Origin: a bacterium
GTDB lineage: Bacteria; Armatimonadota; Zipacnadia; Zipacnadales; Zipacnadaceae
Length of the DNA: 36,094 bases
Direction of reading: 5' to 3'
Assembly (NCBI GenBank): GCA_030603495.1
Contig: JAUVXR010000027.1
Location: forward strand, 1-36,094
The position numbers were made by a program, and so were the translations under genes. How positions within the stretch are numbered: the first letter of the stretch is position 1; every line of letters begins with the position of its first letter. The notes under the pieces are model-generated. The model ran no database searches and was not told where the DNA came from. It saw only the letters and a program-made list of their open reading frames with translations. Below, piece after piece: positions 8,033-16,810 of the stretch.

Positions 8033-8557
8033 ATGAGCTGGCAAGTTGTTTCGACAATAGTCGTGCTGGGAGTGGTTACTACGGCGGCCTACCTCGACAC
8101 CGTCTCAGGTAGGATACCCAACGTGCTTACCGTGCCAGCCGTGCTACTGGGCATCCTGCTAATGACCTCAGCCCAGGGCATGCCGGGCCTATTGGCCAGC
8201 CTGGAGGGGGTCGGCTTGGCACTGGGAGTATGGATAGTGACCGGTCTGCTGGGCGGCAGTCTCGGGGGAGGAGATATCAAGCTACTGGCGGCGGTGGGGG
8301 CGCTCAGCGGCCCCCTCTTTTTGTTACACGTTATTGTGTTCGGGGTGTTGGCGGGGGGGGTATGGGCAGTGGTCGCTGCACTGCGCCACGGCTTGCTGCG
8401 GGCGTCGCTTCGCCGGCTGTGGGCGGGGGTATGGTGCGCAGCAGCCACGCGCACACCCGGGCAGCTCGTGGAACAATCGGGCGGGCTTCAGATACCATAT
8501 GCCCCGGCCATAGCTCTGGGCACTGTGGTAGCTCTGCTCCGGGGGGGAAGTATTTGA
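8033..8557 (+). CDS. tadV: Prepilin peptidase, TadV/CpaA type (A24 aspartic protease)
   Basis: A 174-residue polytopic membrane protease that removes the leader of Flp prepilin and of the TadE-like pseudopilin. Both catalytic aspartates of the A24 family are present: Asp22 in YLDTVSGRIPN and Asp81 in GGGDIKLLAAVGAL. Five to six hydrophobic segments surround them. It lacks the N-terminal methylase domain of PilD enzymes, as TadV proteins do. The ATG at 8033 is preceded by AGGA at a short spacing. An upstream in-frame ATG at 7934 would run translation through the intergenic hairpins and is rejected. It lies between flp and the tadE-like gene in the pilus operon. Confidence 0.9.
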   Translation: MSWQVVSTIVVLGVVTTAAYLDTVSGRIPNVLTVPAVLLGILLMTSAQGMPGLLASLEGVGLALGVWIVTGLLGGSLGGGDIKLLAAVGALSGPLFLLHVIVFGVLAGGVWAVVAALRHGLLRASLRRLWAGVWCAAATRTPGQLVEQSGGLQIPYAPAIALGTVVALLRGGSI

Positions 8558-8574
8558 CAGCGGTGAGTGGATTC

Positions 8575-9084
8575 ATGTTTGACACGCGCAGACTACATCA
8601 TTGTTGCGGCAGATGGCGTGGGGGGAGCGCCGCCACGGCAGGGACAGCCACAGTGGAACTTGCTCTGGTTGCGCCGCTGTTGTTGGTCCTGTTTATGGGA
8701 ATAGTGGAGTTTGGTCTGCTGTTCCAGGATTTCATCCTACTAAGGAATGCAGCTCGCGAAGGAGCACGCAGTGGCGCAGTGGGGGCCGACACCGCTACAA
8801 TTGGGGCAAAGGTCGCCCAGGTGGCCGCCGAGCTCCAGCAGGATAGCCTGACCATCACTCAGGAGTTCGGAACCTACGCCGGAGAGAGCTGGAACTGGCA
8901 GAGCCTGGGTGACCAAGCGACCGAACAGGGGCTGGTCAATGATGCTCCCAGTGGGTCGTGTATTAGAATCTCTATCACCTATCCACATCCGCTGGTCGCC
9001 GCCAGTCTGTTACCTGAGCTGGAGGACGAGCCCGGCAGTGGGACAATTAGCATAACGGCGAATGCAGTATTCCGGCGGGAGTAG
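8575..9084 (+). CDS. tadE: TadE-like pseudopilin
   Basis: About 169 residues. A short Arg-rich N-terminus is followed by GTATVELALVAPLLLVLFMGIVEFGLLF, the TadE-like signature: a Gly before the cleavage point, a Glu at +5 (Glu28), one membrane helix with VEFG, then an RNAAREGARSGA segment. The C-terminal 110 residues are an extracytoplasmic domain with beta character and two Pro-rich turns. TadE-like pseudopilins are processed by the TadV peptidase and are needed for pilus assembly. The start is either ATG 8575 (used here; GTGAG 8 bases upstream) or the in-frame GTG 8563. The longer open frame back to 8230 overlaps tadV and is not translated in my view. Confidence 0.87.
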   Translation: MFDTRRLHHCCGRWRGGSAATAGTATVELALVAPLLLVLFMGIVEFGLLFQDFILLRNAAREGARSGAVGADTATIGAKVAQVAAELQQDSLTITQEFGTYAGESWNWQSLGDQATEQGLVNDAPSGSCIRISITYPHPLVAASLLPELEDEPGSGTISITANAVFRRE

Positions 9085-9132
9085 CCTGGAGTAACTACCA
9101 GGCGGCGGCCCGTCTGTTAAAAGGATCAACTG

Positions 9133-10362
9133 ATGATGCGGGTAATACTAACCGAACCAGAACCGGGGATGGCTGACAGCCTAGTCTCGTTACTGAGTGT
9201 CAACGACGAGACCGAGATAGTCGGTCTGGCGCAGGATGGCCTGGAAACGGCGCAGATGGCAGTCCAGGTCCGTCCCGACGTCTTGCTGGTTCACGAGAAT
9301 ATGCCGGCGGTAGACGGTTACGATGTCTGCCGCCTAGTGAAAATGGCGGCGCCGGCGGTTGCCTGTGTGCTGGTGGTTGACCGCAACGACCCGACGGTCG
9401 TGCCACGAGCGATGCTGGCCGGCGCGAACGCCTTGCTCTCCCCTGATAGCAAGACTGACCAGGTTATGGAGATTATCGAGGCCTGCGCTGGGGGCAGCAA
9501 CATTGTGCACAGCGAGGAATATGCGGCGGTCACCGACCCCACGAAAATGCCTATGACCGTGGGGCTGATCTCAGCCAAAGACGGCATCGGCAAGACCACA
9601 TTAGCCGTCAACCTCAGTGCGCTGTTCGCCCAAAGGTTCCCTGATTCAGTGGTTCTGGCCGATATGTACGCGCAACTCGGTGATGTGGGCCTCCTGCTGA
9701 ATTTACCGCCGCAGGGCAGCCTGGTGGATCTGGCGGACTATGCCGATGAGCTGGATATCGAACTCGTCAATACCCACCTGTCGACTCACCGTAATGGTCT
9801 GCGGGTCCTATGCGGTGCTACTACCCCGAAGCCGGTCGGGCTAGAGGTGATATCAGTGCCCTATATGGCTTCGCTCCTCGGCATATTGCGTCGCAATTAC
9901 CGTTTCTTGCTCTGTGATCTGCCGCCAACGCTGTGGAGTGGCAGCCTGTATGTTCTATCCCGCTGCCAGATCGTTCTGGTGATAACTAACCTATTCGAGC
10001 TGACCACCATTCGCGATACCAACTCGCTGTTGCGGATTATCATTGATGGTGGCTACGCCTCCGAAGCCAATGTCAGACTGGTGGTTAATCGGGCAGCTCC
10101 GCAGGACCGTTTCTCGGCCAGTGATCTGGAGGACGCCACCGGAATGAAAATCGATTTCACTCTGCCTAATGATACCGAGACCGTGGTCACAGCGGGCAAT
10201 CGGGGGGAACCGTTCGTTTTGGAGCAGCCTCGCGCGCCGGTCTCGCGAGGCATTGCCAAGCTGGCCGATGCAATCGTCGAGTCCATCGCTGGGCCCGCCG
10301 AGCAGCCCGCCTTAGGGGGCGTGGATGGGCAGCCAGTTATTGATCAGTCTTCAAAGGAATGA
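9133..10362 (+). CDS. tadZ: TadZ/CpaE-type pilus localisation ATPase with pseudo-receiver domain
   Basis: A 409-residue protein. Residues 1-120 have a response-regulator fold outline (PDVLLVHENMPAVDGYDV), but the phosphoacceptor Asp is replaced by His54, making it a pseudo-receiver. Residues 140-380 form a MinD/ParA-like P-loop ATPase: ISAKDGIGKTTLAVNLS (deviant Walker A, Lys149 and Lys154), VVLADMYAQLGDVGLLL as the A' region, and FLLCDLPP as Walker B. TadZ proteins sit at the pole and recruit the other Tad components. The A' motif has MYAQLGD where ParA proteins usually have DxDxQxG; the Gln-Leu-Gly is retained. The start is one of two adjacent ATGs (9133, 9136) with AAAGGA upstream. The gene ends 7 bases before tadA. 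Confidence 0.9.
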   Translation: MMRVILTEPEPGMADSLVSLLSVNDETEIVGLAQDGLETAQMAVQVRPDVLLVHENMPAVDGYDVCRLVKMAAPAVACVLVVDRNDPTVVPRAMLAGANALLSPDSKTDQVMEIIEACAGGSNIVHSEEYAAVTDPTKMPMTVGLISAKDGIGKTTLAVNLSALFAQRFPDSVVLADMYAQLGDVGLLLNLPPQGSLVDLADYADELDIELVNTHLSTHRNGLRVLCGATTPKPVGLEVISVPYMASLLGILRRNYRFLLCDLPPTLWSGSLYVLSRCQIVLVITNLFELTTIRDTNSLLRIIIDGGYASEANVRLVVNRAAPQDRFSASDLEDATGMKIDFTLPNDTETVVTAGNRGEPFVLEQPRAPVSRGIAKLADAIVESIAGPAEQPALGGVDGQPVIDQSSKE

Positions 10363-10369
10363 CTAAGCC

Positions 10370-11701
10370 ATGGCAGTAACACAACCAACATCACGGGGCG
10401 AGAGATACTGGGGCTCGGCCAAGCAGCAGGAGCAGGAGAAACTGCTCGAGGTCCGAGACGACATCCATCAGGCTATTCTCGATGAGGTGGAGCCGAAGCT
10501 CTTGGATACCCTCAGCGAAGAAGCGCTGATGGAGCGGATCCGCGGCACCACTGCCGAGATCGCCCAGAGATATCGTCTGGCGCTAACCCTGAAAACGCGC
10601 GAACGGCTCTACGCGGCAGTTCGTGCGGAACTACGGGGGTTTGGCCCCCTTCAGGAGTTGCTCAACGACGCCTCGATAAGTGAGATAATGGTCAACGGGG
10701 CTGGTCAAGTTCATATTGAGCGCTACGGCAAGCTGGAGCTAACCGACGTGGCCTTCGCCGACGACGCACATGTACGGCGCATTATCGAGAAGATCATCTC
10801 CCCACTGGGCCGCTGGATTGACGAAACCTCACCGATGATTGATGCGCGCCTGCCTGATGGCTCCCGAGTGAACGCCATCATACCGCCCGTGGTACGCAAC
10901 GGCCCGACGATTACCATTCGAAAATTCGCCGAAGATCCGCTCACGCCGGCCGACCTGATTAACTTCGGCAGCGTCGCCGAGGACATGATGGAGTTAATGC
11001 GTGCCTGTGTACGTGCTCGCCTCAATATTGTAGTTTCCGGCGGCACCGGCAGTGGCAAGACCACCACCCTAAACGTTCTGTCCTCGTTCATTCCTCCTGG
11101 ACAGCGCATAATTACGATCGAGGATGCTGCCGAATTGCAGTTGCGCGATGACCACGTAATCAGTCTGGAAAGCCGGCCACCTAACCTGGAGGGGAGCGGC
11201 GAGGTCACCATCCGCCAGTTGATGCGCAACGCACTGCGCATGCGTCCCGACCGCATTGTCGTGGGCGAAGTCCGTGGCGGTGAGGCACTGGATATGCTCC
11301 AGGCCATGAACACAGGGCACGACGGTTCACTGAGTACCGTCCACAGCAACAGTCCCCGCGATACCTTGTCTCGTCTCGAGACGATGGTGCTAATGGCCGG
11401 AACCGAACTGCCCTCGCGGGCGATCCGTGAGCAGATCACCTCCGCACTAGATCTCATCATTCACCAGACCCGCTTTTCCGACGGACGCCGGCGCCTTACC
11501 CACATCACCGAGGTCCAAGGGATCGAGGGCGACACCATAACCCTGCAGGACATCTGTCGGTTCGAGCAGCAAGGGACAGACGAGGACGGGGCCGTACTCG
11601 GCGCGCACGCCTATACGGGCCTACGCCCGAAGTTTGCTGAGAAACTACTGACCCAGGGAATCGAACTTCCGGCTGGCCTAACTCAAACCTGGACTGGGTG
11701 A
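10370..11701 (+). CDS. tadA: Tad pilus assembly ATPase TadA (CpaF type)
   Basis: The hexameric secretion ATPase (GspE/VirB11 superfamily) that powers Flp pilus polymerisation at the cytoplasmic face. In 443 residues it has an N-terminal alpha-helical domain, EIMVNGAGQVHIER of the N2 domain, and a C-terminal RecA-like core. The core has GGTGSGKTT (Walker A, residues 224-232), TIEDAAELQL (Asp box), RMRPDRIVVGEVRGGEA (Walker B, about 291-306) and TGHDGSLSTVHSNS (His box, about 315-328). All residues expected for ATP hydrolysis are present. It lies 7 bases after tadZ and 7 before tadB, so the three are surely cotranslated from one message. Confidence 0.95.
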   Translation: MAVTQPTSRGERYWGSAKQQEQEKLLEVRDDIHQAILDEVEPKLLDTLSEEALMERIRGTTAEIAQRYRLALTLKTRERLYAAVRAELRGFGPLQELLNDASISEIMVNGAGQVHIERYGKLELTDVAFADDAHVRRIIEKIISPLGRWIDETSPMIDARLPDGSRVNAIIPPVVRNGPTITIRKFAEDPLTPADLINFGSVAEDMMELMRACVRARLNIVVSGGTGSGKTTTLNVLSSFIPPGQRIITIEDAAELQLRDDHVISLESRPPNLEGSGEVTIRQLMRNALRMRPDRIVVGEVRGGEALDMLQAMNTGHDGSLSTVHSNSPRDTLSRLETMVLMAGTELPSRAIREQITSALDLIIHQTRFSDGRRRLTHITEVQGIEGDTITLQDICRFEQQGTDEDGAVLGAHAYTGLRPKFAEKLLTQGIELPAGLTQTWTG

Positions 11702-11708
11702 TAACACT

Positions 11709-12656
11709 ATGCATCCGCTTATGCTGATAGGGGCCGTGTTCCTGGCCGTATTGCTCGGCGGCTATGCGTTGCTCACCGCGTTTGCCCTACCGCAGACTGC
11801 GCCAGCGAAGCAGCGCCTTAACGTCGAAGTTCAGAAAGAGCAGGCCCCTACCGGCTACCGCCCCCGCACTGACCCTGCACCACTGCTAACACAGTCATTG
11901 CGCGGCACCAAGCTCAACCAACTGCTCCAGTGGGAGTTGCTCCGAGCCGGTCTGCTGATTAAGCCTTCGGAGATGTTGGTCATCTGCCTGAGCGCCGGTC
12001 TGACAATGTATCTGGCAGGGCTGTCGTTTCATCTAAGCACCGCCACCCACGGAGTACTGACACTAGCTGGCCTGGCGGCTCCGTGGATATATGTCAGCGC
12101 GCGCAAGCAGCACCGTCAAAAGTTGCTCATAACTCAACTGCCGGAGGCGCTACAACTGGTGGCGTCATCGCTGCGCTCGGGTTTTTCCATCCTGCGCGGT
12201 ATTTCAGTAGCCGCTGAGGAGATGCCTGCCCCCATCTCCGAGGAATTTCGCTGGGTTATAGACGAGGTCAATGTCGGTGTCTCTATGGACAAAGCCTTTG
12301 GCAATATGACCACACGAACCGCCAATCCTGACGTCAAGCTGATGGTGACGGCCATACAAATTCAATCCGGCGTCGGCGGTGATCTCGCTGAGGTGCTGGA
12401 GACGACCAGCGCAATGATCCGCGAACGCTTCCAGCTCACTGCTGAGATTGCAGCCCTGACTGCCGAAGGGCGGCTCTCCGCTATCATCCTCGGTGGTCTG
12501 CCCATCGGCCTCGCCATGTTAATCCATATGCTCAACCCCACCTATCTGCGCCCGCTGGTCAGTGACCCGCTCGGCATCGGCATGCTCATCGCCGGCGGCT
12601 CCCTGATGCTGCTGGGGCTGTTCATCATCAACAGTATGCTCAACGTTGACGTTTGA
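11709..12656 (+). CDS. tadB: Tad pilus inner-membrane platform protein TadB
   Basis: A T2SSF-domain membrane protein of 315 residues. It has an N-terminal anchor (LMLIGAVFLAVLLGGYALL), a paired membrane segment around residues 95-130, a cytoplasmic T2SSF helical bundle (LPEALQLVASSLRSGFSILRGISVAAEE through GDLAEVLETTSAMIRER), and two C-terminal membrane helices. With TadC it forms the platform that TadA acts on. It follows tadA with a 7-base gap and precedes tadC by 11 bases. Confidence 0.92.
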   Translation: MHPLMLIGAVFLAVLLGGYALLTAFALPQTAPAKQRLNVEVQKEQAPTGYRPRTDPAPLLTQSLRGTKLNQLLQWELLRAGLLIKPSEMLVICLSAGLTMYLAGLSFHLSTATHGVLTLAGLAAPWIYVSARKQHRQKLLITQLPEALQLVASSLRSGFSILRGISVAAEEMPAPISEEFRWVIDEVNVGVSMDKAFGNMTTRTANPDVKLMVTAIQIQSGVGGDLAEVLETTSAMIRERFQLTAEIAALTAEGRLSAIILGGLPIGLAMLIHMLNPTYLRPLVSDPLGIGMLIAGGSLMLLGLFIINSMLNVDV

Positions 12657-12667
12657 GGTGATAGACT

Positions 12668-13594
12668 GTGCCCTTTGTGATTGCTGGCCTGGTATTTGGA
12701 TTGCTCCTGGCAATTGGCCTGACCATTGCCAGCACTGTCGAGCGGAGCATGGTGTTGCGGCGGATGGAGCAGATCGGCGACTTGCAGCCTTCAGATCCGC
12801 TTCTGACGACGGAGTTCACGAAGTCGTGGCGGCAGCGCATTGTCACGCCCATGCTGCGTAATGTCTCTGGATGGATCGTCGCTCTCGCACCCGCTACACT
12901 GTTGCGGGCCAACCGCGAGCGCCTACAACGGGCCGGCCATCCCTGGGGACTAATGGCCGAGGGATTTCTGACTCTGCGCTTGGTCAGCCTAGTAGTCGGC
13001 TTGCTCGCAGCTGCCGCGGTTCTTCGTCTTACTGGCGTGGGCGCTGGCTTCAGGTTCCTCCTGGCGATCGGTGCGGCCGGCGCGGGTTGTCTGGCGCCCG
13101 CCTGGATAGTAGATCGAATCGCGAGCAAACGATGTCGTCAGATCAAGAAGGCTCTGCCCAACATCATTGACCTGCTGGTGGTCAGCGTGGAAGCTGGATT
13201 GGGGCTCGACGGGGCTATTGCCGAGATTATTGACCGGGAGAGCGGACCGTTGGTTGATGAGTTCAAGTACGCGTTAACCGAAATACGCCTGGGCAAGCAT
13301 CGCCGTGATGCCTGGCGGAGTCTCGGCAAACGTGCTCAGGTTGCCGACTTGAGCGCCTTTATGGCGGCCCTGTGCCAAGCCGAGGAGTTGGGTTCGAGCA
13401 TATCCAAGGTCTTGCGCACCCACAGCGAGACCCTGCGCATCAAACGGAGTATCCAAGTCCGGGAACTGGCCAACAAGATCCCAGTGAAGATGCTCTTCCC
13501 CCTGATCTTCTTCATATTCCCATCAATGTTCATCGTGATCCTAGGGCCAGGCGCCATATCCATAATGCATACTATGGGTAACCTGGGGAAATGA
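12668..13594 (+). CDS. tadC: Tad pilus inner-membrane platform protein TadC
   Basis: The second T2SSF-domain platform protein, 308 residues, with one N-terminal and two central membrane segments. Its T2SSF domain has ALPNIIDLLVVSVEAGLGLDGAIAEI and LCQAEELGSSISKVLRTHSETLRIKR, and a closing pair of hydrophobic helices (VKMLFPLIFFIFPSMFIVILGPG). The start is GTG 12668 with TGAGGTG 7 bases upstream. It is the last gene of the cluster; no secretin (rcpA/cpaC), cpaB/rcpC, tadD or tadG gene follows. The next gene is convergent and ends 10 bases away, with no terminator hairpin visible between them. Confidence 0.92.
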   Translation: MPFVIAGLVFGLLLAIGLTIASTVERSMVLRRMEQIGDLQPSDPLLTTEFTKSWRQRIVTPMLRNVSGWIVALAPATLLRANRERLQRAGHPWGLMAEGFLTLRLVSLVVGLLAAAAVLRLTGVGAGFRFLLAIGAAGAGCLAPAWIVDRIASKRCRQIKKALPNIIDLLVVSVEAGLGLDGAIAEIIDRESGPLVDEFKYALTEIRLGKHRRDAWRSLGKRAQVADLSAFMAALCQAEELGSSISKVLRTHSETLRIKRSIQVRELANKIPVKMLFPLIFFIFPSMFIVILGPGAISIMHTMGNLGK

Positions 13595-13604
13595 CAACGA
13601 GCTG

Positions 13605-14888
13605 TCAATCGTCCAAGTGGTACTGCACGAGGTCCTGGCCGATCCAGACTTCCTCCTGCGTGTCCGGGTCAATATCGTAGTAGCCACTCCTGACTGGGCC
13701 GATACCGGCAACATACCACGTGATCCGGTCGAATTCGTCCTCATTTGCCAAGACCACGTGCTCGCGTACCCTCACATAGTCGTCGAAAGTCCCCGCGGGT
13801 ACTTCCACCGGATCGGTCACCGGCTCAATGATGAAGTAATGGCCCGGCTCCTGAGGATCGGGCCACCACTGGTGCCCCACCACTACCGGCTCCTGGAGTA
13901 TGTCTATGGTGCTGTTGTCCAGATACAGCTCCCGCAGTCCGTCCTCGTAGTGCTGCAGGTACATGTACCGGGGCGGCACCTGCGGGTCGGTGTACGCCAC
14001 TCGCAACTCATACCAGGTCTCGCCCAGGGCCACGACCTGGCGGAGACAACTGACCGTAAGTGTTATATCCTGCCGCGGCTGGACGCCGGCCGGCTCGACT
14101 GCGCTGCCAGTGTACTGCCACCAATAGCCCAGGCCTAAGGGATAGTAATCAGCGGCTGGCTCCGGCCCGCGAGCGACAACCGTTACCTCAGTCGTCGCGG
14201 GCGGTAAGTTGCCGCAGGTGGCCACGACCTCAGTCACACCCAACTCGACGGCGGTGAAGTCACCAAGGCCATCGATCTCGCCAACGCCTGAATTGGAGCT
14301 CTCCCACTCCACATCCAATGTAATGGTCCGGTAGCTGCCGTCTTGTTGCTCGCCGTATGCCTCGAATCCGATTACATCGCCAACATGGGCAGCGAAATCG
14401 TGGGGAAGGATGCTTAGCCAGATAATCGGGGGCAAGCCGCCGTTGCCACCACAGCTACCAACCTCAAACCACAGCCAGCGCGCATCTTGCCCTTCACCCC
14501 GCACCAGATATACCTCACTGTCATCGAGCCAATAGCTCTCTTGCTCGCCGGCAAAGTCGCCGCCGTAAGTCACAATGTACTCGTTTTCGTTGCCTACCCA
14601 GGTCCCCGTGTATTCAGTCGCTCCCTCCGGCGTCTGGATGGTCGCTTCAAAGCTGTCGTCCTGACGGAACCTGAGCCAGCCGGAATAAGCGGTGCCCTCG
14701 GTGCCAGTCTTGGGCCCATCCAGGGCCTCGCTGGTCGCATACATCACCCACGTTCCGACAATGGGGTCAGGCGGGTCGGTGACGGAGCCGCCACCACCAC
14801 AACCGCTCAACATCGCGATTGCTATTAACGTGGGCAGAATAGGCGCGAGCCACAAACTCGGGCCGGACAGCGAACACCAACGATTCAC
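13605..14888 (-). CDS. Lipoprotein with an Ig-like (BIG2-type) domain
   Basis: About 427 residues. The leader ends in a lipobox LSGC (Cys30) followed by GGGG, so a surface or periplasmic lipoprotein is likely. Residues 40-140 (IVGTWVMYATSEAL, TYTGTWVGNE) resemble lipocalin-like lipoprotein domains. A middle domain of about 80 residues (VTFEV-like strands, WESSNSGVGEIDGLGDFTAVELGVTEVVAT) is a bacterial Ig-like group 2 domain. A C-terminal beta domain starts at YYPLGLGYWWQYTG. GTG 14888 is chosen because AAGGTAGGG lies 8 bases upstream and it gives a normal lipoprotein leader; a longer frame begins with a TTG at 14954. The molecular function is unknown; an association with the adjacent pilus or the FG-GAP protein is possible but unproven. 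Confidence 0.75.
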   Translation of the reverse strand: MNRWCSLSGPSLWLAPILPTLIAIAMLSGCGGGGSVTDPPDPIVGTWVMYATSEALDGPKTGTEGTAYSGWLRFRQDDSFEATIQTPEGATEYTGTWVGNENEYIVTYGGDFAGEQESYWLDDSEVYLVRGEGQDARWLWFEVGSCGGNGGLPPIIWLSILPHDFAAHVGDVIGFEAYGEQQDGSYRTITLDVEWESSNSGVGEIDGLGDFTAVELGVTEVVATCGNLPPATTEVTVVARGPEPAADYYPLGLGYWWQYTGSAVEPAGVQPRQDITLTVSCLRQVVALGETWYELRVAYTDPQVPPRYMYLQHYEDGLRELYLDNSTIDILQEPVVVGHQWWPDPQEPGHYFIIEPVTDPVEVPAGTFDDYVRVREHVVLANEDEFDRITWYVAGIGPVRSGYYDIDPDTQEEVWIGQDLVQYHLDD

Positions 14889-14974
14889 TGATGTATCCCT
14901 ACCTTGCTTGGGGTAAGCTGTTGCAGCGACTTGGCCTTTTGACGAGACAGGCAACCAGAAAGTTCCCGCTTCGG

Positions 14975-16807
14975 TTAGCGCACGGTGTCAGGCAGCCAGT
15001 TGGTGTAGGCCAGAACCATGCCGTACTGGTCGGTGCCGCATAGTAGCGCGGGTGTGCCTGTGCCATAGAGATCGCACGAGCAAACAGAATAAACAGGTGG
15101 GACAACTGCTGGTGGCAGTCGTCGCAGAGCGCTGCGCACACGCAGAAACGGATAGGAACCGCGGGAGTTCTGTGTACGGAACAGGAATACCCCCAGATCC
15201 GCCAACAGCAGGAACCGCGTCGTCCCGTCGGCAGTGGTATCCAAAGGCTCAGTCAACTGTGGTCCCAGCGCGGCCGCATCCAGGTCAGCCAGGGCGCTGC
15301 TGGGTTGGATACAGATACTCAGCAAAGTACCCTTGCTGAAAACGGGCAGGGAATGACGGCTGTTGGCCACATTCTCGAAGTATGCCACCTTCCCCGGGGG
15401 AATAGTCGCTTCGCCCGGAGGAGATGACACACTGGCCTTCCCTCCCACGAATAGATCCACGTCCCCATCACCATCATAATCACAAGGCGCAACCAGCGCC
15501 GGCCCACTGGTGCGAATTGGTTGCCCAGCCACGGTGAGGAACCCAGCCCGCACGAAGCTACCGGAATTGATCCACAACTCCACGCGACCCGCACCAGTTC
15601 CCACGAACAGGTCCATATCTCCGTCGCCGTCGGCGTCAGCGCCCCGGGGCCACGCGCAGCCGTCGCTAGCCTTCACCACACCACTGGCAGCTCTCACCGT
15701 CTTGCCCGCGCGTAGCAGGCAATCGCCCGGGCTGTCAACTCGCTCGAACAACTGCACCGCCCCCGCACGGTTGCCGGCCAGTAAGTCCAGGTCGCCGTCG
15801 CTGTCCCAGTCAACTGGGCACACGGCAGCTCCCTGGCCCACGTCCAGCGGCGGGTGGCGGCCCTGCACATATCCACGCCATACCAGCCCGCCATGTTTCG
15901 TTCGTACCGCCTTGGCAATCAGCCCGCCGGCAGTACCCACCCAGAACTCGTCACCCTCTGGAGCGAGCCGCGGGGTGAGGCATCTAAACCGCTGATCATC
16001 CGACAGCGGGATCTGCGTAGGTGCACTCATCTCGCCGCCGACCTGTAGGCACAGCCACAGCCTCCCCTCGGCGTCGCCAATGAGCAAATCGGCGGCCCCG
16101 TCCTGGTCCCAGTCGGCCAAACAGGGACGGGCCCTTCGCCCCACCACAAGCGGCTGCTTTCCTGCCGTGATCCGTTGGGGCGCTGCCCAAGCGCCATCAC
16201 CAGCATTTGCCAGCCACCATATGCTCCCGTCGTCACCACCCAGGATCAAATCAGCATCACCGTCGCTGTCCAGATCACCAGCCGTCGGCGCGAGGTGGCT
16301 GGTATCGGGTGCAGTTTGTCTTACCGCATCACCGACTGTGGTCCCATCCAACAGCACCATCGGCTGCCCTGCCCCGATATGGCCCTCTCGGTGCGGATAC
16401 CACAGCAGTTGATCCCCCCATCCCAAAACGAGATCTGGGTGTCCGTCGCCATTCCAGTCCATAACTTCAGGAGAAACCTGGCGGAGTTCTGGGGGCCAGT
16501 CGTATGCCCTCGTGGGGCTGCTGATCATAGCTTCCGGCTCAGCAAATATTCCGTGAGCGAGGTAGCGGTAGTGAAGGAGGTCGCCGTAACCCGAGCCCAG
16601 TAGTAAATCCGGGCGGCCATCGCCGTCCCAGTCGGCAATCGCCACATCAACCAGATCCCCCCCGGTTACTGGGCCCTCAATCAGCCGCAATAGCTTGCCT
16701 GGCATCGTCGCGAAGGGGCCGCTTTCCAGCATTCGCGCGAGGTGCTGGGCGTGGATGGCGCTTGGCAATAGAAGTAGTAGGACGATTATGGACGCAGTGC
16801 GGCTCAA
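14975..16807 (-). CDS. Secreted FG-GAP/VCBS-repeat beta-propeller protein
   Basis: A 610-residue exported protein. The signal peptide is residues 1-20 (SRTASIIVLLLLLPSAIHA). It has seven intact calcium-binding loops of the DxDxDGxxDLxxG type: ADWDGDGRPDLLLG, MDWNGDGHPDLVLG, GDLDSDGDADLILG, ADWDQDGAADLLIG, VDWDSDGDLDLLAG, ADADGDGDMDLFVG and CDYDGDGDVDLFVG. An eighth, C-terminal repeat is degenerate (CDLYGTGTPALLCG) and has lost its acidic ligands. Spacing of 45-85 residues is consistent with a seven-bladed integrin-alpha-like propeller. No enzymatic domain is seen, so a binding or adhesion role is inferred. The start is TTG 16807 with GGGGAGG 10 bases upstream, inside the end of the preceding glycosyltransferase gene; the two genes are 3 bases apart and must be co-transcribed. 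Confidence 0.85.
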   Translation of the reverse strand: MSRTASIIVLLLLLPSAIHAQHLARMLESGPFATMPGKLLRLIEGPVTGGDLVDVAIADWDGDGRPDLLLGSGYGDLLHYRYLAHGIFAEPEAMISSPTRAYDWPPELRQVSPEVMDWNGDGHPDLVLGWGDQLLWYPHREGHIGAGQPMVLLDGTTVGDAVRQTAPDTSHLAPTAGDLDSDGDADLILGGDDGSIWWLANAGDGAWAAPQRITAGKQPLVVGRRARPCLADWDQDGAADLLIGDAEGRLWLCLQVGGEMSAPTQIPLSDDQRFRCLTPRLAPEGDEFWVGTAGGLIAKAVRTKHGGLVWRGYVQGRHPPLDVGQGAAVCPVDWDSDGDLDLLAGNRAGAVQLFERVDSPGDCLLRAGKTVRAASGVVKASDGCAWPRGADADGDGDMDLFVGTGAGRVELWINSGSFVRAGFLTVAGQPIRTSGPALVAPCDYDGDGDVDLFVGGKASVSSPPGEATIPPGKVAYFENVANSRHSLPVFSKGTLLSICIQPSSALADLDAAALGPQLTEPLDTTADGTTRFLLLADLGVFLFRTQNSRGSYPFLRVRSALRRLPPAVVPPVYSVCSCDLYGTGTPALLCGTDQYGMVLAYTNWLPDTVR

Positions 16808-16810
16808 CGC

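Noticed and set aside
8230-8574. Upstream extension of the TadE-like frame
   Set aside because: It overlaps tadV in another frame and lacks protein-like features.
13595-13604. Terminator between tadC and the convergent lipoprotein gene
   Set aside because: Only 10 bases separate the stop codons and no hairpin with a T tract is visible.
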